The notes below the pieces were generated by a model. It saw only the letters and a list, made by a program, of their open reading frames with translations. It did not search any database and was not told where the DNA came from. From Erysipelothrix sp. (GTDB lineage Bacteria > Bacillota_I > Bacilli_A > Erysipelotrichales > Erysipelotrichaceae): a stretch of 13,405 nucleotides of DNA. Both the position numbers and the translations under genes were made by a program. The stretch lies in NCBI GenBank assembly GCA_012511085.1, contig JAAZGU010000134.1:1-13405 (forward strand), in the 5' to 3' direction. Shown here in pieces: positions 12,916 through 13,405 of the stretch (position 1 is the stretch's first letter; the number at the start of each line of letters is the position of its first letter).

Positions 12916-13405
12916 ATGTGCGGACGTTATTTCATTGATATGGAGCATTGGGAAATTCAAATGTGGCTGCATGAGCGCTTTAAATCCATGCATGGCGGTG
13001 ATGTGCTACCGACGCAAATGGCTCCCTTATTAACCTTAAAGGATGATATTGAGCCTGTATTAACACCATGGGGCTTTAAACGCAACCATCAATCACAACG
13101 TGTCATCAATGCTCGTTCTGAAACAGTAATGCAGCTTTCACTCTTTAAATCCGACTATGCTCAAAACAAAGCCATTGTCCTGGCAAGCGGTTTCTATGAG
13201 TGGGACGCTGCCAAAATAAAACAAAGAATCATCCCTGAAGATGATTCCATCTTTTACATGGCGGCCTTGATTCAAGGCAACAACGAAGGCTTTGCGATTT
13301 TAACACAACCCGCCCAATATCCCGTGGCCACAATCCATGATCGACAACCGGTCATGATTCCTAAAAAGCACATCATCAATTACCTCAACGGTGAACTTCC
13401 AGAAG
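12916..13405 (+). CDS. SRAP-domain protein (YedK/HMCES-type abasic-site shield), 3' end outside window
   Basis: The first 163 residues are visible; the family is usually about 200-230. SRAP proteins form a covalent thiazolidine link between the N-terminal cysteine and abasic sites in single-stranded DNA, protecting them from strand breakage. The hallmark residues are present: C2 directly after the initiator Met (MCGRYF), N65 and R67 in INARSET, E95 in ASGFYEW, and H141 in IHDRQPVMI. The start is certain because Cys2 must become the N-terminus, and GGAGGG lies just upstream. It begins 3 bases after the 82-residue gene's stop, as the third gene of the operon. An unusual QLSLF (73-77) sits where relatives usually have an EKPSF-like stretch. 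Confidence 0.94.
   Translation, partial: MCGRYFIDMEHWEIQMWLHERFKSMHGGDVLPTQMAPLLTLKDDIEPVLTPWGFKRNHQSQRVINARSETVMQLSLFKSDYAQNKAIVLASGFYEWDAAKIKQRIIPEDDSIFYMAALIQGNNEGFAILTQPAQYPVATIHDRQPVMIPKKHIINYLNGELPE

Noticed and set aside
1..13405. Mycoplasma-type genetic code (TGA as Trp) suggested by the short SMC
   Set aside because: TGA ends smc, ftsY, the repressor and the polymerase at the expected family lengths, and tryptophans are encoded by TGG.

Overview
The window looks like chromosomal DNA from a low-to-moderate G+C Gram-positive bacterium (Bacillota). By inference it sits near the Erysipelotrichia/Mollicutes side. Supporting signs are strong GGAGG-type ribosome sites, a YlxM homologue next to ftsY, a DnaE of the Gram-positive type with a degenerate PHP site, an NrnA-type DHH phosphoesterase, and an SMC of only 981 residues, the size I associate with Mollicutes and their relatives. 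TGA ends several genes (smc, ftsY, the repressor, the polymerase) and tryptophan is TGG, so the standard bacterial code applies. No species can be named from sequence alone.

Positions 1-9749, minus strand: one very compact apparent operon, in transcription order smc, ftsY, ylxM, ackA, nrnA, a 558-residue membrane protein, and dnaE (its 3' part leaves the window). All junctions are overlaps or gaps of at most 14 bases. The only clear promoter is upstream of smc, with a perfect TATAAT at 9721-9726. The operon joins chromosome organisation (SMC), membrane protein targeting (FtsY, YlxM), acetate/ATP metabolism (AckA), nanoRNA/pAp turnover (NrnA), an uncharacterised surface-facing membrane protein and replication (DnaE). 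ffh, the usual neighbour of ylxM, is not here.

Positions 9738-10720: an MscS-type mechanosensitive channel gene on the minus strand, with its own good promoter and a Rho-independent terminator. The terminator runs directly into the smc promoter.

Positions 10722-13405: the most interesting part, a self-contained DNA-damage-response cassette. A self-cleaving LexA/CI-type repressor (XRE helix-turn-helix plus S24 peptidase, minus strand) is transcribed divergently from a plus-strand operon. That operon encodes a Y-family translesion polymerase, an 82-residue protein of unknown function, and a SRAP-domain (YedK/HMCES-type) abasic-site protein cut by the window edge. The intergenic region has two near-identical 19-bp palindromes built on ACTTGAAT/ATTCAAGT. 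One covers the -35 and spacer of the repressor promoter and the other lies in the spacer of the polymerase promoter. This is the layout expected of an autoregulated switch. The inferred model is that damage triggers repressor self-cleavage and both promoters open. The polymerase would then bypass lesions while the SRAP protein shields abasic sites.

No tRNA, rRNA, CRISPR array, insertion sequence or riboswitch was seen, and no stretch over 300 bases lacks a gene. The longest gaps are the roughly 100-base regions at 9695-9796 and 11319-11416.
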